From the NCBI GenBank assembly GCA_023408075.1, contig JAEYKW010000027.1, positions 1-64,000 on the forward strand: 64,000 nucleotides of DNA, in the 5' to 3' direction. The notes under the pieces were generated by a model. That model had not been told where the DNA came from. It ran no database searches and saw only the letters and a list, made by a program, of their open reading frames with translations. Source of the DNA: Bacillota bacterium (lineage in GTDB: Bacteria; Bacillota; Clostridia; Christensenellales; SZUA-584). Positions 1-8,754 of this stretch are shown here, in pieces (the stretch's first letter is position 1; each line of letters starts with the position of its first letter). A program made the translations under genes and the position numbers.

Positions 1-609
1 GTGAGCGCGTACGACGAGGAAACGGGGCTCGTCGTGATCAAACCGAGCGGCGTAAGCTACGACACGATGAGAGCGGGCGACATGGTCGTGGTCGATTTGG
101 ATGGGAAAAGAGTTGAAGGTACGCTGAACCCGTCGTCTGACACGCCGACGCATGTGGAGCTCTACAAGGTGTTCAAGGGCGTCAAAGCCGTGGTGCATAC
201 GCATTCGAAGTGGGCCACAAGCTGGGCTCAGGCCAATAGGGATATACCGGCGCTCGGCACGACGCACGCGGACAATTTCTACGGCGGTATCCCGTGCACG
301 CGGCGCATGACGGACGCGGAGATCAACGGTGATTATGAGAAAGACACGGGCAGCGTGATCATAGAGACGTTCAACCAGCGCGGGATTGACCCGCTGCAGG
401 TGAGCGCGGTGGTCGTGGCGAACCACGGGCCGTTTTCGTGGGGGACGTCGTGCGTGAAGGCGGTGGAGAACGCGGTGGTGATGGAGTACGTGGCCGAGAT
501 GGCCTACATCGCGACGGATCTGAATCCGAAGGCTGATATCCAGCAAGCCCTGCTCGACAAGCATTTTCTCCGGAAGCACGGCAAGAACGCCTATTACGGT
601 CAGAAGTAA
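1..609 (+). CDS. araD: L-ribulose-5-phosphate 4-epimerase, 5'-truncated by window edge
   Basis: Class II aldolase-fold, zinc-dependent epimerase that converts L-ribulose 5-phosphate to D-xylulose 5-phosphate in the cytoplasm. Visible motifs are KPSGVSYD, SSDTPTH, the zinc-binding HTHSKWAT, TTHAD and FYGGIPCTR, and a C-terminal LRKHGKNAYYGQK ending typical of AraD/UlaF/SgbE. Full-length members have about 230 residues; 202 are present, so roughly 27 N-terminal residues lie outside the window and the GTG at base 1 is an internal codon. A terminator follows 57 bases downstream, so this ends an operon. AraD, UlaF and SgbE cannot be separated without the upstream genes. Confidence 0.93.
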   Translation: MSAYDEETGLVVIKPSGVSYDTMRAGDMVVVDLDGKRVEGTLNPSSDTPTHVELYKVFKGVKAVVHTHSKWATSWAQANRDIPALGTTHADNFYGGIPCTRRMTDAEINGDYEKDTGSVIIETFNQRGIDPLQVSAVVVANHGPFSWGTSCVKAVENAVVMEYVAEMAYIATDLNPKADIQQALLDKHFLRKHGKNAYYGQK

Positions 610-665
610 GACCTGAAAATTATTGAATTAATAATACAGTTTAGACATCCGGAGGGGTTCCTCGG

Positions 666-708
666 CTCTGTCCGTAAGCCCTAAGACTTATGGACAGAGT
701 GTTTTTTT
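666..708 (+). terminator. Rho-independent terminator after araD-like gene
   Basis: Stem 666-678 (CTCTGTCCGTAAG) pairs with 687-699 with one G-T wobble, 8-base loop, followed by TGTTTTTTT at 700-708. Confidence 0.92.
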
Positions 709-982
709 GTTTGCCGATAACGATGCAGTTCTATTAGCCGTTCCATTTGAAAAAAGTATTACGGCGGATGTGCCGACATCCAGAACGGACAGAGCAGCCT
801 ATCCCCGGAACCATTCGATGCAGTGATGTGGCGGGGAGACAAGGCAGATGGCATGGCATCGTATTGATCTCATTAAGTGCGCTCACGTACGGGATGGAAA
901 TGCGTAAGGGACAAGGCAATTGCCCTGTCCCTTTAATCGGCGTCAGTCGAATATGCGAATAACGTGATGGATAATATGCTGA
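709..982. other. Intergenic region with a convergent hairpin
   Basis: No convincing gene. Short open frames on both strands lack ribosome sites and recognisable sequence. The one structure is the inverted repeat at 906-933 (AAGGGACAAGGCA, then TGCCCTGTCCCTT, one mismatch), followed by T residues on the plus strand. It lies 50 bases beyond the 3' end of the minus-strand operon and may act as its transcription end. Confidence 0.45.
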
Positions 983-1873
983 CTATACTCTCACAAGCAG
1001 AGTTTCCTCCAGGCCAAGCCTTAGCAGGGGTGCCGGGGTTTGGGCAGGCCAGCCCACATCCACATACGTGACCAGCTTATAATGTTCCGGCAGTTTCAGG
1101 TAGCCGTACAGCCGCTCAAACACCGGCGGCGTGAACGTCAGCCAGACGCCGCCAAGGCCCAGCGCATGCGCCGTCAGCACGATGTTCTGTGCCGCCGCAC
1201 CCGCGTCAAGCAGACGGTTCCGCTCGGGATTCAGCGGGTTGGCGCGGTAAACGCGCTCATCCTGAAGCACCAGCAGATGAACGGGCCCCGGCGGAATGTC
1301 TCCGCCTTTAAACAGGCCGGGCGCGTTCTTTTCACGGATCACCGCATACCGGATGCTCTGAAGATTGCACGAATGCGCAGCCCAAAGCCCACTTTCCAGC
1401 ACCTTGTCGATGATCCCATCGCTGACATCTTCATCCGTCCAGTGGCGCACGGACCGCCGTTCTTTCACGATATTGTCGTAAACGCTGTACTCTTCCTCCG
1501 TCACCTCGTGCGGCGCAAACGCCGATAAATCCACCGTTTCACCGTCCTGTGCTTTCCGGGCAAATTCCAGCACGCGCAGCGCGGTTTTAAAATCCGGCAG
1601 CTCCTCGGAGATACCCCTGCGCCGCCACAAATCCACCAGATTGCCAATCAGTCTGGTCTGGTTTTCCTTGAGCCTTTTGCCATGGTGGATGGCGGAATAG
1701 GTTTGAATCTCCAGCGTATGATGCAGGCGTTCGCGGAACCTCGCCCGAAACTCGGTTTCGTCAATGCTAAGGTATTCTTCATCGCTCAGGTTAAACCTTT
1801 GCAGCACATTCGTTATTTCTTCTTCGGATAATTTGGAGAAATCGATATTGGTTAAGTCTATGATTTCGCTCAT
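983..1873 (-). CDS. Nitroreductase-family protein with N-terminal extension
   Basis: FMN-dependent nitroreductase-fold protein of 296 residues. The recognisable core begins around residue 135 with the family hallmark ERRSVRHWTDEDV, continues through GLWAAHSCNLQS (FMN-contact region) and ends with GAAAQNIVLTAHALGLGGVWL. The first 130 residues are an additional mostly helical segment that I do not recognise. The start at 1873 is preferred over an in-frame ATG at 1912 because it follows GAAGG and avoids overlap with the ATPase gene ending at 1890. It is the last gene of the minus-strand importer operon, so it may reduce or dehalogenate the imported compound; the substrate cannot be told. Confidence 0.85.
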   Translation of the reverse strand: MSEIIDLTNIDFSKLSEEEITNVLQRFNLSDEEYLSIDETEFRARFRERLHHTLEIQTYSAIHHGKRLKENQTRLIGNLVDLWRRRGISEELPDFKTALRVLEFARKAQDGETVDLSAFAPHEVTEEEYSVYDNIVKERRSVRHWTDEDVSDGIIDKVLESGLWAAHSCNLQSIRYAVIREKNAPGLFKGGDIPPGPVHLLVLQDERVYRANPLNPERNRLLDAGAAAQNIVLTAHALGLGGVWLTFTPPVFERLYGYLKLPEHYKLVTYVDVGWPAQTPAPLLRLGLEETLLVRV

Positions 1874-1889
1874 CGGTTCCAACCTTCTT

Positions 1890-2663
1890 TCAAATGTTAA
1901 ACTCCGTTTCAATGCCTGTTTCCGTCTCGTTGAGGGTCCGGTATATTTCCTTCTCCAGCTCGAGAATCAGCGGATGACCGTGCTCTCTCGGGCGGGGAAA
2001 ATCAACGTTATATATCTTTTTGATTCGGCCCGGCCGCGGAGAGAACAACACCACCCTGTCGGCAAGAAACACCGATTCGGTCACGTCGTGCGTGATAAAC
2101 ACCACCGTCTTTTTTTCCTTCTGCCACAACGCCGTCACGTCGGCCTGAAGCTGCAGCCGCGTCAAATAGTCTACCGCCCCAAACGGCTCATCCATCAGCA
2201 GCACCTTGGGGTTTGCCACCAGCGTGCGGGCAAGGCCTGCCCGCTGGCGCATACCGCCGGAAAGCTGATGAGGGTACCGGTTTTCAAACGTGTTCAAATC
2301 AACGCGCCGGACATATTCCATTGCCATCTCGTGCCGCTTCGCCTTGGGTTCTCCGCGCAGCTCCAGCCCGAGCTCAATATTTTCAAGCACGGTTCGCCAT
2401 GGAAACAGCGAGGAATCCTGAAAGACGACGCCGATATCGCGCGAAGGCCCCTTCACCTCTTTATCACCGATGAATATCCGGCCCGAGGTGGGCAGCTGCA
2501 GCCCGGCCAGCAGCTCGAGCAGTGTGCTTTTGCCGCATCCGCTCGGGCCCAGCACACAAATGAACTCCCCGTCCTTTATCTCAAGGTCCACGTTTGAGAG
2601 CGCATGAACCTCCTGCTGGCCGGTATAAACCTTGTTCAATCCTTTAATGATGATGGGGGGCAT
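1890..2663 (-). CDS. ABC importer ATPase, nitrate/sulfonate/taurine type
   Basis: 257-residue nucleotide-binding subunit of the SsuB/TauB/NrtD class, energising uptake by the permease and binding protein encoded just upstream. Walker A GPSGCGKST near residue 40, Q-loop VFQDSSLFPW (FPW is typical of the SsuB/TauB group), signature LSGGMRQRAGLARTL, Walker B VLLMDEP, and H-loop VFITHDVTES are all intact. The C-terminus carries the expected PRPGRI segment. It lies 15 bases after the binding-protein gene and 16 before the nitroreductase gene, in one operon. Confidence 0.95.
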   Translation of the reverse strand: MPPIIIKGLNKVYTGQQEVHALSNVDLEIKDGEFICVLGPSGCGKSTLLELLAGLQLPTSGRIFIGDKEVKGPSRDIGVVFQDSSLFPWRTVLENIELGLELRGEPKAKRHEMAMEYVRRVDLNTFENRYPHQLSGGMRQRAGLARTLVANPKVLLMDEPFGAVDYLTRLQLQADVTALWQKEKKTVVFITHDVTESVFLADRVVLFSPRPGRIKKIYNVDFPRPREHGHPLILELEKEIYRTLNETETGIETEFNI

Positions 2664-2678
2664 TATAAACTCCTTATT

Positions 2679-3728
2679 TTAAGACTCGGGCAAGAAGCTT
2701 TCATCTATGAACGGCACCACGTCATACTTCTCGGTCTGGAAGCCAAGCTCAATTTGGGTATCCTGCGTATCGTTGATCGCATTGATATCCACCTTGGGGT
2801 CGTTCGCCCATATTTCGAGCTCGGATTCCAATGCGGCGCGCAGCACGTCTTTGTCAATTTCCACATAGGTTGCACCGAACTCAACGGTCTCGTCGAGGTT
2901 TTCCTTGGCATATGTCCAGGACTTGTAATAGGCGGCAATGATCTTGCGCAGTTCGTCCGGATGCTCCGCGATGAACTTGTCGCTGGCGACGAGCACGCCG
3001 GTGTGGAACGTGGGCAGGTATTCATAGCCCTTGGCGAGCAGCTTGCCTTTGCCTTCTTTTTCAGCCAGCGCGACATACGGCTGGTGGATGATCGTTGCGG
3101 AAACCTGACCGGCTTCCAGGCTTGCATAGGCCTGAGCATATACGCCGTTGGCAACCAGTGTGACATCCTTATCGGGGTCGAGCCCATTCTCTTTGAGTAT
3201 CACGCGGGTATATGCGTCGAGGCCGGTGCCCGCCATTGCAATGCCCACAACCTTGCCTTTGAGGTCGGAAATTTCGTTGATATCGTTCGCACCGAGGAGA
3301 TAGAACGCGCCCTTTGTGCGGAACATGGAGCCCACGATTTTGAACGGAGCGCCTTTGGAAATTGCTGTGATGGCCTGCGATGTATTGAGGTCGGCAAAAT
3401 CGATATCTCCCGAGATGAGCCCGGGGATCTTGTCGTCAACGATTAGATTCTCGGTTTTGAGCCCGTTTTCAGCGAAGAAACCTTTTTCAATACCGAGAGC
3501 GGTGCCGAGGCCGGTGTAGCTGATAAACGGCGCGAACTTCACGGTATACGCTTCTGCGGGCGCTTCGGTGGCTTCAGGAGTCGCGTCAGCCGACGGTTCT
3601 TCTGTGGCGGGGGCCGAAGATGTTTCCGCCGGTTCGGCAGAAACTGTTCCTGCGGCGCAGCCAAGGCTGACTGCCGCAACCACCAGCAGTGCAACAACAA
3701 GGGCCGTCATTTTGTAAATCTTTTTCAT
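2679..3728 (-). CDS. ABC importer substrate-binding lipoprotein, SsuA/NMT1-like
   Basis: 349-residue extracytoplasmic binding protein. The N-terminus has two lysines, a hydrophobic stretch and a lipobox VSLGC (Cys24), then a Glu/Pro/Ala-rich linker to about residue 62 before the folded domain. KFAPFISYTGLGTALGIEKGFFAENGL, the DFADLNTSQAITAISKGAPFKIVG region and the AGTGLDAYTR segment match the NMT1/SsuA (type II periplasmic binding) family that captures sulfonates, nitrate, taurine or thiamine precursors. The ligand is unknown; the neighbouring ATC-hydrolase-family and M20 genes point to a small sulfur- or nitrogen-containing compound. Confidence 0.93.
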   Translation of the reverse strand: MKKIYKMTALVVALLVVAAVSLGCAAGTVSAEPAETSSAPATEEPSADATPEATEAPAEAYTVKFAPFISYTGLGTALGIEKGFFAENGLKTENLIVDDKIPGLISGDIDFADLNTSQAITAISKGAPFKIVGSMFRTKGAFYLLGANDINEISDLKGKVVGIAMAGTGLDAYTRVILKENGLDPDKDVTLVANGVYAQAYASLEAGQVSATIIHQPYVALAEKEGKGKLLAKGYEYLPTFHTGVLVASDKFIAEHPDELRKIIAAYYKSWTYAKENLDETVEFGATYVEIDKDVLRAALESELEIWANDPKVDINAINDTQDTQIELGFQTEKYDVVPFIDESFLPES

Positions 3729-3756
3729 GTCTTGTGTCTCCTTTTATTTTAAGAAT

Positions 3757-4533
3757 TTATTTTGAGGCATTTTTATACTTCCATCTCAGAACGAACCGCT
3801 TTTCAACAAGGTCGATCATTTGAATGACCAGTATTGACAGCAGTGTGACAACCAATATGATGGCAAACAGCTCGCCCGTTTTATAAAGCTGGGCGGCTTT
3901 TGTCAGGAGATTCCCCAGCCCGCTTTTGGATGCGAGCATTTCGGAAAATATCGCGCCGACAAAACCGACTCCGGCAGCTACGCGGATACCGGCGAATATG
4001 GTGGGCAGTGCGGATGGCAGCAGCACCTTCCATGTGATTTGGAAACGGCTTGCTTCAAAAACGCGCGCCACCTTGAGATGGTTGGGCGATACCTGTTTGA
4101 TGCCCGTTATTGTGTTGTAAAACACCGAGAAAAAGCTGAACAGAAAGATCAGCACGCCTTTGCTGAGCAGGCTGATGCCAAACCAGATGGTGAGCAGAGG
4201 CATCAGCGAAACCTTGGGGATGGCCATAATGCCGGCAAAGTACGGACGGGTGAAATCCTCCAGCTTTGGTATGGTGGCCACCAGCACGCCGAGGACCACG
4301 CCGAGCAGCACGGAACTGCCAAAGCCCGCAAAGAATTCAAGCAGGGTGACCCAGATATGCTCATAGATGATGCCGGTTGAAAATAAGCGCCAAAGCTCAC
4401 TGATGAACTGGGACGGCGACGCGATATAAAGATCGCTGACCAGCCCAAGATCCACGGCGAGCTGCATGGCGGCAAGCAGCACGAGCAGCGGTATGAATTT
4501 GCTGATTCTGAATAAGATCGACTTGTGTTTCAC
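3757..4533 (-). CDS. ABC importer permease, SsuC/TauC-like
   Basis: Integral membrane subunit of about 258 residues with roughly six hydrophobic segments. The EAA-type cytoplasmic loop is visible as RVFEASRFQITWKVLLPSALPTIFAGIR, the usual contact with the ATPase. The GTG at 4533 is chosen because it overlaps the stop of the upstream gene in a GTGA arrangement, indicating translational coupling; an ATG at 4605 would run far into that gene. Neighbours are the binding protein (28 bases downstream) and the ATPase. Confidence 0.93.
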   Translation of the reverse strand: MKHKSILFRISKFIPLLVLLAAMQLAVDLGLVSDLYIASPSQFISELWRLFSTGIIYEHIWVTLLEFFAGFGSSVLLGVVLGVLVATIPKLEDFTRPYFAGIMAIPKVSLMPLLTIWFGISLLSKGVLIFLFSFFSVFYNTITGIKQVSPNHLKVARVFEASRFQITWKVLLPSALPTIFAGIRVAAGVGFVGAIFSEMLASKSGLGNLLTKAAQLYKTGELFAIILVVTLLSILVIQMIDLVEKRFVLRWKYKNASK

Positions 4534-5048
4534 TTGCCCGGCTCGCTTTCTGTTTCTTTGTCTGCAATGGGATAGTAAATACGGTCGCATATATCGTCGC
4601 CCCACAGCACATTTTTGGTGATCCGCTGCGTCTCCGTGCCGGTGAAGTTTTCGTGAACCGTAGTGTCGTTCACATCGCAGTAAAACGGCGCAATCTCCTT
4701 AAACCACGGGTGGGCATCAAAACGTTTGGACCAGCTCTCGGCAAAGGGACATACGTATTTGCCGTATGAGGGGTCCCACCCAAGAAAGGGGATGTCGGTC
4801 ACTTTAAAAAAGTTTTGCTTGGTGCGATCGAGCCCCAATTCCTGCGCGCGGGCCGCCAGCTTTTTTCCGCGTTCCTGTGCGCGGGCCGCCACGGCTTCGC
4901 CGAGCAGCTTTTTGGCTTCCTCTTTGCCGAAATGCTCATACAGCACCTTGGCGACGTGAAAATAGAGGTCCGAAAACTGGTCGCAGGCCTTGCGTACTTC
5001 CACCACTGTGTCCTTTCTTAAAATCGTTTCTGGCACCGTCTCGTTCAT
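4530..5048 (-). CDS. L-2-amino-thiazoline-4-carboxylic acid hydrolase family protein
   Basis: 172-residue protein matching the ATC-hydrolase family (PF14196), whose founding member opens 2-amino-thiazoline-4-carboxylate to N-carbamoylcysteine. Family-like features are FLGWDPSYGKYVCPFAESW, the YCDVND segment, the FTGTETQRITKNVLWGDD region and a C-terminal CDRIYYPI. Many family members have no tested activity. The gene is translationally coupled to the permease gene and sits 34 bases after an M20 amidohydrolase gene. In the described thiazoline pathway the second step is done by an M20-type carbamoylcysteine amidohydrolase, so the pair is suggestive, though this remains an inference. Confidence 0.82.
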   Translation of the reverse strand: MNETVPETILRKDTVVEVRKACDQFSDLYFHVAKVLYEHFGKEEAKKLLGEAVAARAQERGKKLAARAQELGLDRTKQNFFKVTDIPFLGWDPSYGKYVCPFAESWSKRFDAHPWFKEIAPFYCDVNDTTVHENFTGTETQRITKNVLWGDDICDRIYYPIADKETESEPGK

Positions 5049-5082
5049 AATTGCGTGTTCCCCCTTTTATGTTTGCATAAAC

Positions 5083-6420
5083 TTATTTTATATCTGTGCT
5101 CCCGCAGTTTTGGGTGATGGAATCCAGAAACGCCACGTATTCATCCTTCGTAAACGGCGGCTTATGCTCTTCCTTAATCTTTTTGGCCTCTGCGGCGCTG
5201 TCTTTAAGCAGCCGGTAAACCGCCAAAGCCATAATTTTGGCAGGCAGCACGTACGCCTTGTAGGGGTCCTGCACTTGCACATTCGCAGAATGCGCCTCTC
5301 CGGTGAGCCCCGGCGTGTTGAAGGAAAATACGGGAACCACATGGCTTAAATCGCCGTAGTCTGTGGAGAATGTCGCTGAAAGGCTCGGTCTGACCTCCAG
5401 CACCTTTTCTTCGGGAAGCAGAGTCAGAGCGGCATCGCGGAACGGTGAGTGCTTGTATTCGGGCAGCAGCGGCAGATAACCCGGATTATCCGTAATCTCC
5501 ACCTGCGCGCCGATGGCATGCGCACCCGCTTCAAAAGCCCGCGTCGCTTTGGCATTGGCGTCGATAATGGCGGGAATGTTGCGGGCCCTGACCAGCAGCT
5601 CCACCACGGCCTGGCCCGGGATCACGTTCACCAGGCTGCCGCCTTGCGTTAAAATCGGGTGAACGCGCACCGTGTCTTCATCTTTGAAGGTTTCGCGCTG
5701 AAACTGCAGCGCAGTAAGCCCCAGAGTCGCCGCGTTTAATGCGTTGATGCCCGTCTGCGGCGAACCCGCCGCGTGGGATTCCTTTCCGATGTAGCGCACC
5801 AGCTTGGCAATGAACCCATTGCACGAGCCGCCGCCCACGAGCGCGTCATATTCGCTGTCTCCGAATGCGCTGTGATACCCCAGCGCGATGTCGATATCCT
5901 CAAACGCGCCGAGACCGATCAGCTCGGCTTTGCCGCCGAGGTAGCGCAGCTTGCCCTCTTTGCGCAGGCCGTCCTTGTATTCAATTTCACCATACTCTTC
6001 GGAGGGAACGGCGAAAAAAGTCACGTTGCCGTCCAGCGCTTGCTGCACCTCCGGGTCGGTCAGCGCGAGTATCGCACCCACCAGCACGCCGAGCTGCGCA
6101 TGATGGCCGCAGCAATGGGCCGCCTTGGTGTCCTTATCCGCTTTGGGATGCGCGGGAGATTTGACCGCGTCCAGCTCGCCGATCACGGATACGTTGATCG
6201 CTCCTTCGGTCTGCGGCTTTAAGTATCCCTTCACGCCGGTGATCGCGAGCCCGCCGGTGACGTTCAGCCCCGCTTCACGAAAAAACGCCTCAACCTTGGC
6301 GGATGTGCGGAATTCCTTGAAGCCGAGTTCCGGATGCTCGAAGATATCCTCTGAGAACGCAATAATCCGGTCCTGCGCCTGATCGATAATTTGTGTAATA
6401 CGCTGCTCAATACTGTCCAT
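5083..6420 (-). CDS. M20-family metal-dependent amidohydrolase
   Basis: 445-residue cytoplasmic hydrolase of the M20D (AbgB/HipO-like) group, cleaving amide or carbamoyl bonds. HPELGFKEF near residue 29, GELDAV (81-86), the metal-site CCGHHAQLG (103-111), SEEYGE and the late GLTGEAHSANVQ segment define the family; a dimerisation domain lies between. The usual CGHDxH site is CGHHAQ here, closer to AbgB-type enzymes, which also vary there. It is the first gene of the operon, with a strong promoter just upstream. AAGGA before the ATG at 6420 supports the start. The substrate may be the imported compound or its ring-opened product. Confidence 0.9.
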   Translation of the reverse strand: MDSIEQRITQIIDQAQDRIIAFSEDIFEHPELGFKEFRTSAKVEAFFREAGLNVTGGLAITGVKGYLKPQTEGAINVSVIGELDAVKSPAHPKADKDTKAAHCCGHHAQLGVLVGAILALTDPEVQQALDGNVTFFAVPSEEYGEIEYKDGLRKEGKLRYLGGKAELIGLGAFEDIDIALGYHSAFGDSEYDALVGGGSCNGFIAKLVRYIGKESHAAGSPQTGINALNAATLGLTALQFQRETFKDEDTVRVHPILTQGGSLVNVIPGQAVVELLVRARNIPAIIDANAKATRAFEAGAHAIGAQVEITDNPGYLPLLPEYKHSPFRDAALTLLPEEKVLEVRPSLSATFSTDYGDLSHVVPVFSFNTPGLTGEAHSANVQVQDPYKAYVLPAKIMALAVYRLLKDSAAEAKKIKEEHKPPFTKDEYVAFLDSITQNCGSTDIK

Positions 6421-6466
6421 TTTAATTCCTTGTAATCATATATGAATTATTTGTTAATGTGGCGTC

Positions 6467-6496
6467 ATTATAAACTGGGTACAAACTCTTTGTCAA
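6467..6496 (-). promoter_or_regulatory. Promoter of the minus-strand importer operon
   Basis: On the minus strand, TTGACA (plus 6496-6491) and a perfect TATAAT (plus 6472-6467) are separated by 18 bases, 47 bases upstream of the M20 gene start. Confidence 0.8.
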
Positions 6497-6534
6497 CAGC
6501 CTATTTATATTTTTCATATATTTTTTATATGGTA

Positions 6535-6562
6535 TTGACAAGCGAATCATCGCGTATATATT
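6535..6562 (+). promoter_or_regulatory. Promoter of the flavoprotein gene pair
   Basis: TTGACA at 6535-6540 and TATATT at 6557-6562 with 16-base spacing, followed by an A/T-rich stretch, 65 bases upstream of the flavoprotein start at 6627. Confidence 0.75.
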
Positions 6563-6626
6563 ATATATGGCATATATGTTTACTGAATTTATCCACCAAT
6601 GTGTTTATACAGGAAAGAGGCAGCCG

Positions 6627-8459
6627 GTGAAAAAGCCAGATCAGATCGTATCGAGTGACTTAATCATAATCGGAGGGGCAGGAGCGGCGGTGATGAGCGC
6701 ACTGGCGGCGGCTCGCGAGGGTGCTAAGGTCACAGTTATATCCAAGGGCAAAATCGGCAAGAGCGGCAACACCATCATGATCGGCGGCGGGTTTTCATTG
6801 GACGGCCCGAGCGCGCGCGATTTGTGCGGATACGAGCAGGCCAATGTCGCATTTACAAAAGAGCAGCTGTTCGACAAGCTGGTCACAAGTTCGTTTTATA
6901 TCGGAAATCAGCGAATTGCCAAACAATACGTGGAGCAGGGGCCCTATGCCGTGCGCGAATGTCTGGAGTGGGCAAAGCAGGCGGGACAGGATTTATTTTT
7001 CATTCCTGCAGGCAATTCGTGGATGTCCAGCGGGCGTTCATTTGGCATGACCGTGCGGCAGGGCATAAAAGCTGAGCCCGGCATAGCCGTGTATGAAGAC
7101 ACAACCGTATCGCACCTTCTGCTGTTGGGAGATACGGTGGTCGGCGCGGTTGGCGTCAACATCTATACCGGCGAAGTCATTCAATACAATGCCAAAGCCG
7201 TTGTGATCGCAACGGGCGGCTACCAGCCGTTTTCTCTTAAAAACTCCATCAGCGACATGACGGGAGACGGTATCGCTCTGGCGCTGCGGGCCGGTGCGAG
7301 CGTCGTTGATATGGAATTCTTCCTGTATCTGCCCACGATTACGAAGCCGGGCTTTGCCAGAGGGTCGATACTCCCGTATCTGTTCACCATGCCGAATTTC
7401 GGCGCACTGGAGCCCAAAGTGACCGATTTGGACGGCAAGGAGTTGCCCATTTCCGCCGATTGCGCGACGCTGCCGCGGACGAACAAGGTCAATAAGATCG
7501 TCTACTCATATTTCTGGGGCAAAGGCGTGTTCGAGAAATATGGGCAGTACGGCAACCGGTTTTACTATGATTACTCCGCCTATTCGGATCAGGATATTTT
7601 TGATATGTTTGAGCGCGTTTCCAAGGCTGTGTCCCTGTGGCATACCAAAGGTTCCTACAACGGCATCGATCTCAAAAAGCTTGCCGAGTACATCGTGAAT
7701 AACGGCAAACGCTTAGAGGTGGGGCTGGGCAACGAATACAGCATGGGAGGCATCTCGGTGACGGACGATTTCTCCGCGGGCGTGAAAGGGCTCTATGCAG
7801 CCGGAGAGGTGACGGGCGGTACCTTCGGCGCGTTCCGAAGCGGGGACGGTTTGGTGGAGATGCTGGCGCATGGCCTGACGGCCGGGCAGAGCGCGGCGCG
7901 CTATGCCGCGGGTACGCAGCAGTTGGAGCCGGGTAATCTCGAAGAAGCACTCGCCGATCTTTTTGCGCCGCTGGAGACAGCTGAGGGAATAAGCCCCTCC
8001 TATGTCCACAAGCTGATTGAGCGTGCATCCGATGAAGGGTTCAATTTCTTCCGCTCGGAAGACCGGCTGCAGGCCGCTTTGACCCAAATCAAGGGCATAA
8101 GAGGACAGCTTGGCGTTCTTCATACCAAGACCGCTGAGAGAAAATACAATATGGAGTGGTATGACGCAATCACGGCAAAAAATCTCGCACTGTGCGTGGA
8201 GATAGGCATCACCGCCGCACTGAACAGAAGGGAAAGCCGGGGGTGTCATATGCGTGCGGACTATCCTGCCATCGATAATGAAAAGCATTTGCATAACACA
8301 TATGCCCGCCTTGACAAGGGGGAAATTGTTTATTGGACGAAAGAGCCTGAGGCTGTATATGCGCCGCTCGACCGGGCCGGATATGCTTCGATACCGGAAT
8401 ACATTTTTAGCAAATACGGAGGGAAAGCCATTGAGAATTTTGGTATCCAGAAGCCATAA
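6627..8459 (+). CDS. Fumarate-reductase/succinate-dehydrogenase-like flavoprotein
   Basis: 610-residue FAD enzyme of the FrdA/SdhA superfamily, likely reducing a C=C bond (fumarate-, urocanate- or enoate-like substrate) or oxidising the saturated form. The dinucleotide motif IIIGGAGAAVMSALAA starts near residue 12; SKGKIGKSGNT, IATGGYQPFSLKN, SMGGISVTDD and GLYAAGEVTGGTFGAFRSGDGL follow, and the C-terminal domain has NRRESRGCHMRADYP, the active-site/capping region of the family. GTG at 6627 follows AGGAAAGAGG at a normal distance; the upstream ATG at 6567 does not. It overlaps the next gene, which encodes the electron-donating [2Fe-2S] protein. No membrane anchor gene is adjacent, so the enzyme is probably soluble. 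Confidence 0.88.
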   Translation: MKKPDQIVSSDLIIIGGAGAAVMSALAAAREGAKVTVISKGKIGKSGNTIMIGGGFSLDGPSARDLCGYEQANVAFTKEQLFDKLVTSSFYIGNQRIAKQYVEQGPYAVRECLEWAKQAGQDLFFIPAGNSWMSSGRSFGMTVRQGIKAEPGIAVYEDTTVSHLLLLGDTVVGAVGVNIYTGEVIQYNAKAVVIATGGYQPFSLKNSISDMTGDGIALALRAGASVVDMEFFLYLPTITKPGFARGSILPYLFTMPNFGALEPKVTDLDGKELPISADCATLPRTNKVNKIVYSYFWGKGVFEKYGQYGNRFYYDYSAYSDQDIFDMFERVSKAVSLWHTKGSYNGIDLKKLAEYIVNNGKRLEVGLGNEYSMGGISVTDDFSAGVKGLYAAGEVTGGTFGAFRSGDGLVEMLAHGLTAGQSAARYAAGTQQLEPGNLEEALADLFAPLETAEGISPSYVHKLIERASDEGFNFFRSEDRLQAALTQIKGIRGQLGVLHTKTAERKYNMEWYDAITAKNLALCVEIGITAALNRRESRGCHMRADYPAIDNEKHLHNTYARLDKGEIVYWTKEPEAVYAPLDRAGYASIPEYIFSKYGGKAIENFGIQKP

Positions 8460-8721
8460 CGGCTGCGATGAATATGAAGTGCCGGTGCAGGCGGGTACGA
8501 CGGTGATGGATATTCTCGATTATATTTATGAGAATCTGGACGGCAGCTTGGCTTATTACCGTCACAGCCGGTGCAATCAGGGCATATGCGGCCGGTGCGC
8601 CGTCAAGCTGGATGGCAAAACGGTGCTGGCCTGCACAGCCGTTGTGGACACTGAGAAGGATAGCATCACTTTGAGCCCTGCCGGAAAAGACGTGGTGCGG
8701 GATCTCGTTGTGCTGAGATAA
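8431..8721 (+). CDS. Small [2Fe-2S] protein, FrdB/SdhB N-domain-like
   Basis: 96-residue plant-type ferredoxin domain resembling the N-terminal half of succinate dehydrogenase/fumarate reductase iron-sulfur subunits. Cluster ligands are in HSRCNQGICGRCAVKL and VLAC (C-x4-C-x2-C then C). The C-terminal 4Fe-4S/3Fe-4S domain of a true FrdB is absent. TTG at 8431 is chosen because GGAGGG lies at 8418-8423; the protein then starts MRILVSRSHNG with a normal ferredoxin beta strand. The gene overlaps the flavoprotein gene by 29 bases, so both are co-translated and presumably form one enzyme. Confidence 0.85.
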   Translation: MRILVSRSHNGCDEYEVPVQAGTTVMDILDYIYENLDGSLAYYRHSRCNQGICGRCAVKLDGKTVLACTAVVDTEKDSITLSPAGKDVVRDLVVLR

Positions 8722-8754
8722 ACCGGATAGAAGGCTCGCAGCTGCTTATCGACA

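Noticed and set aside
734..962. Short overlapping reading frames on both strands between the araD terminator and the nitroreductase gene.
   Set aside because: No ribosome site, no family resemblance, and the region carries terminator-like hairpins.
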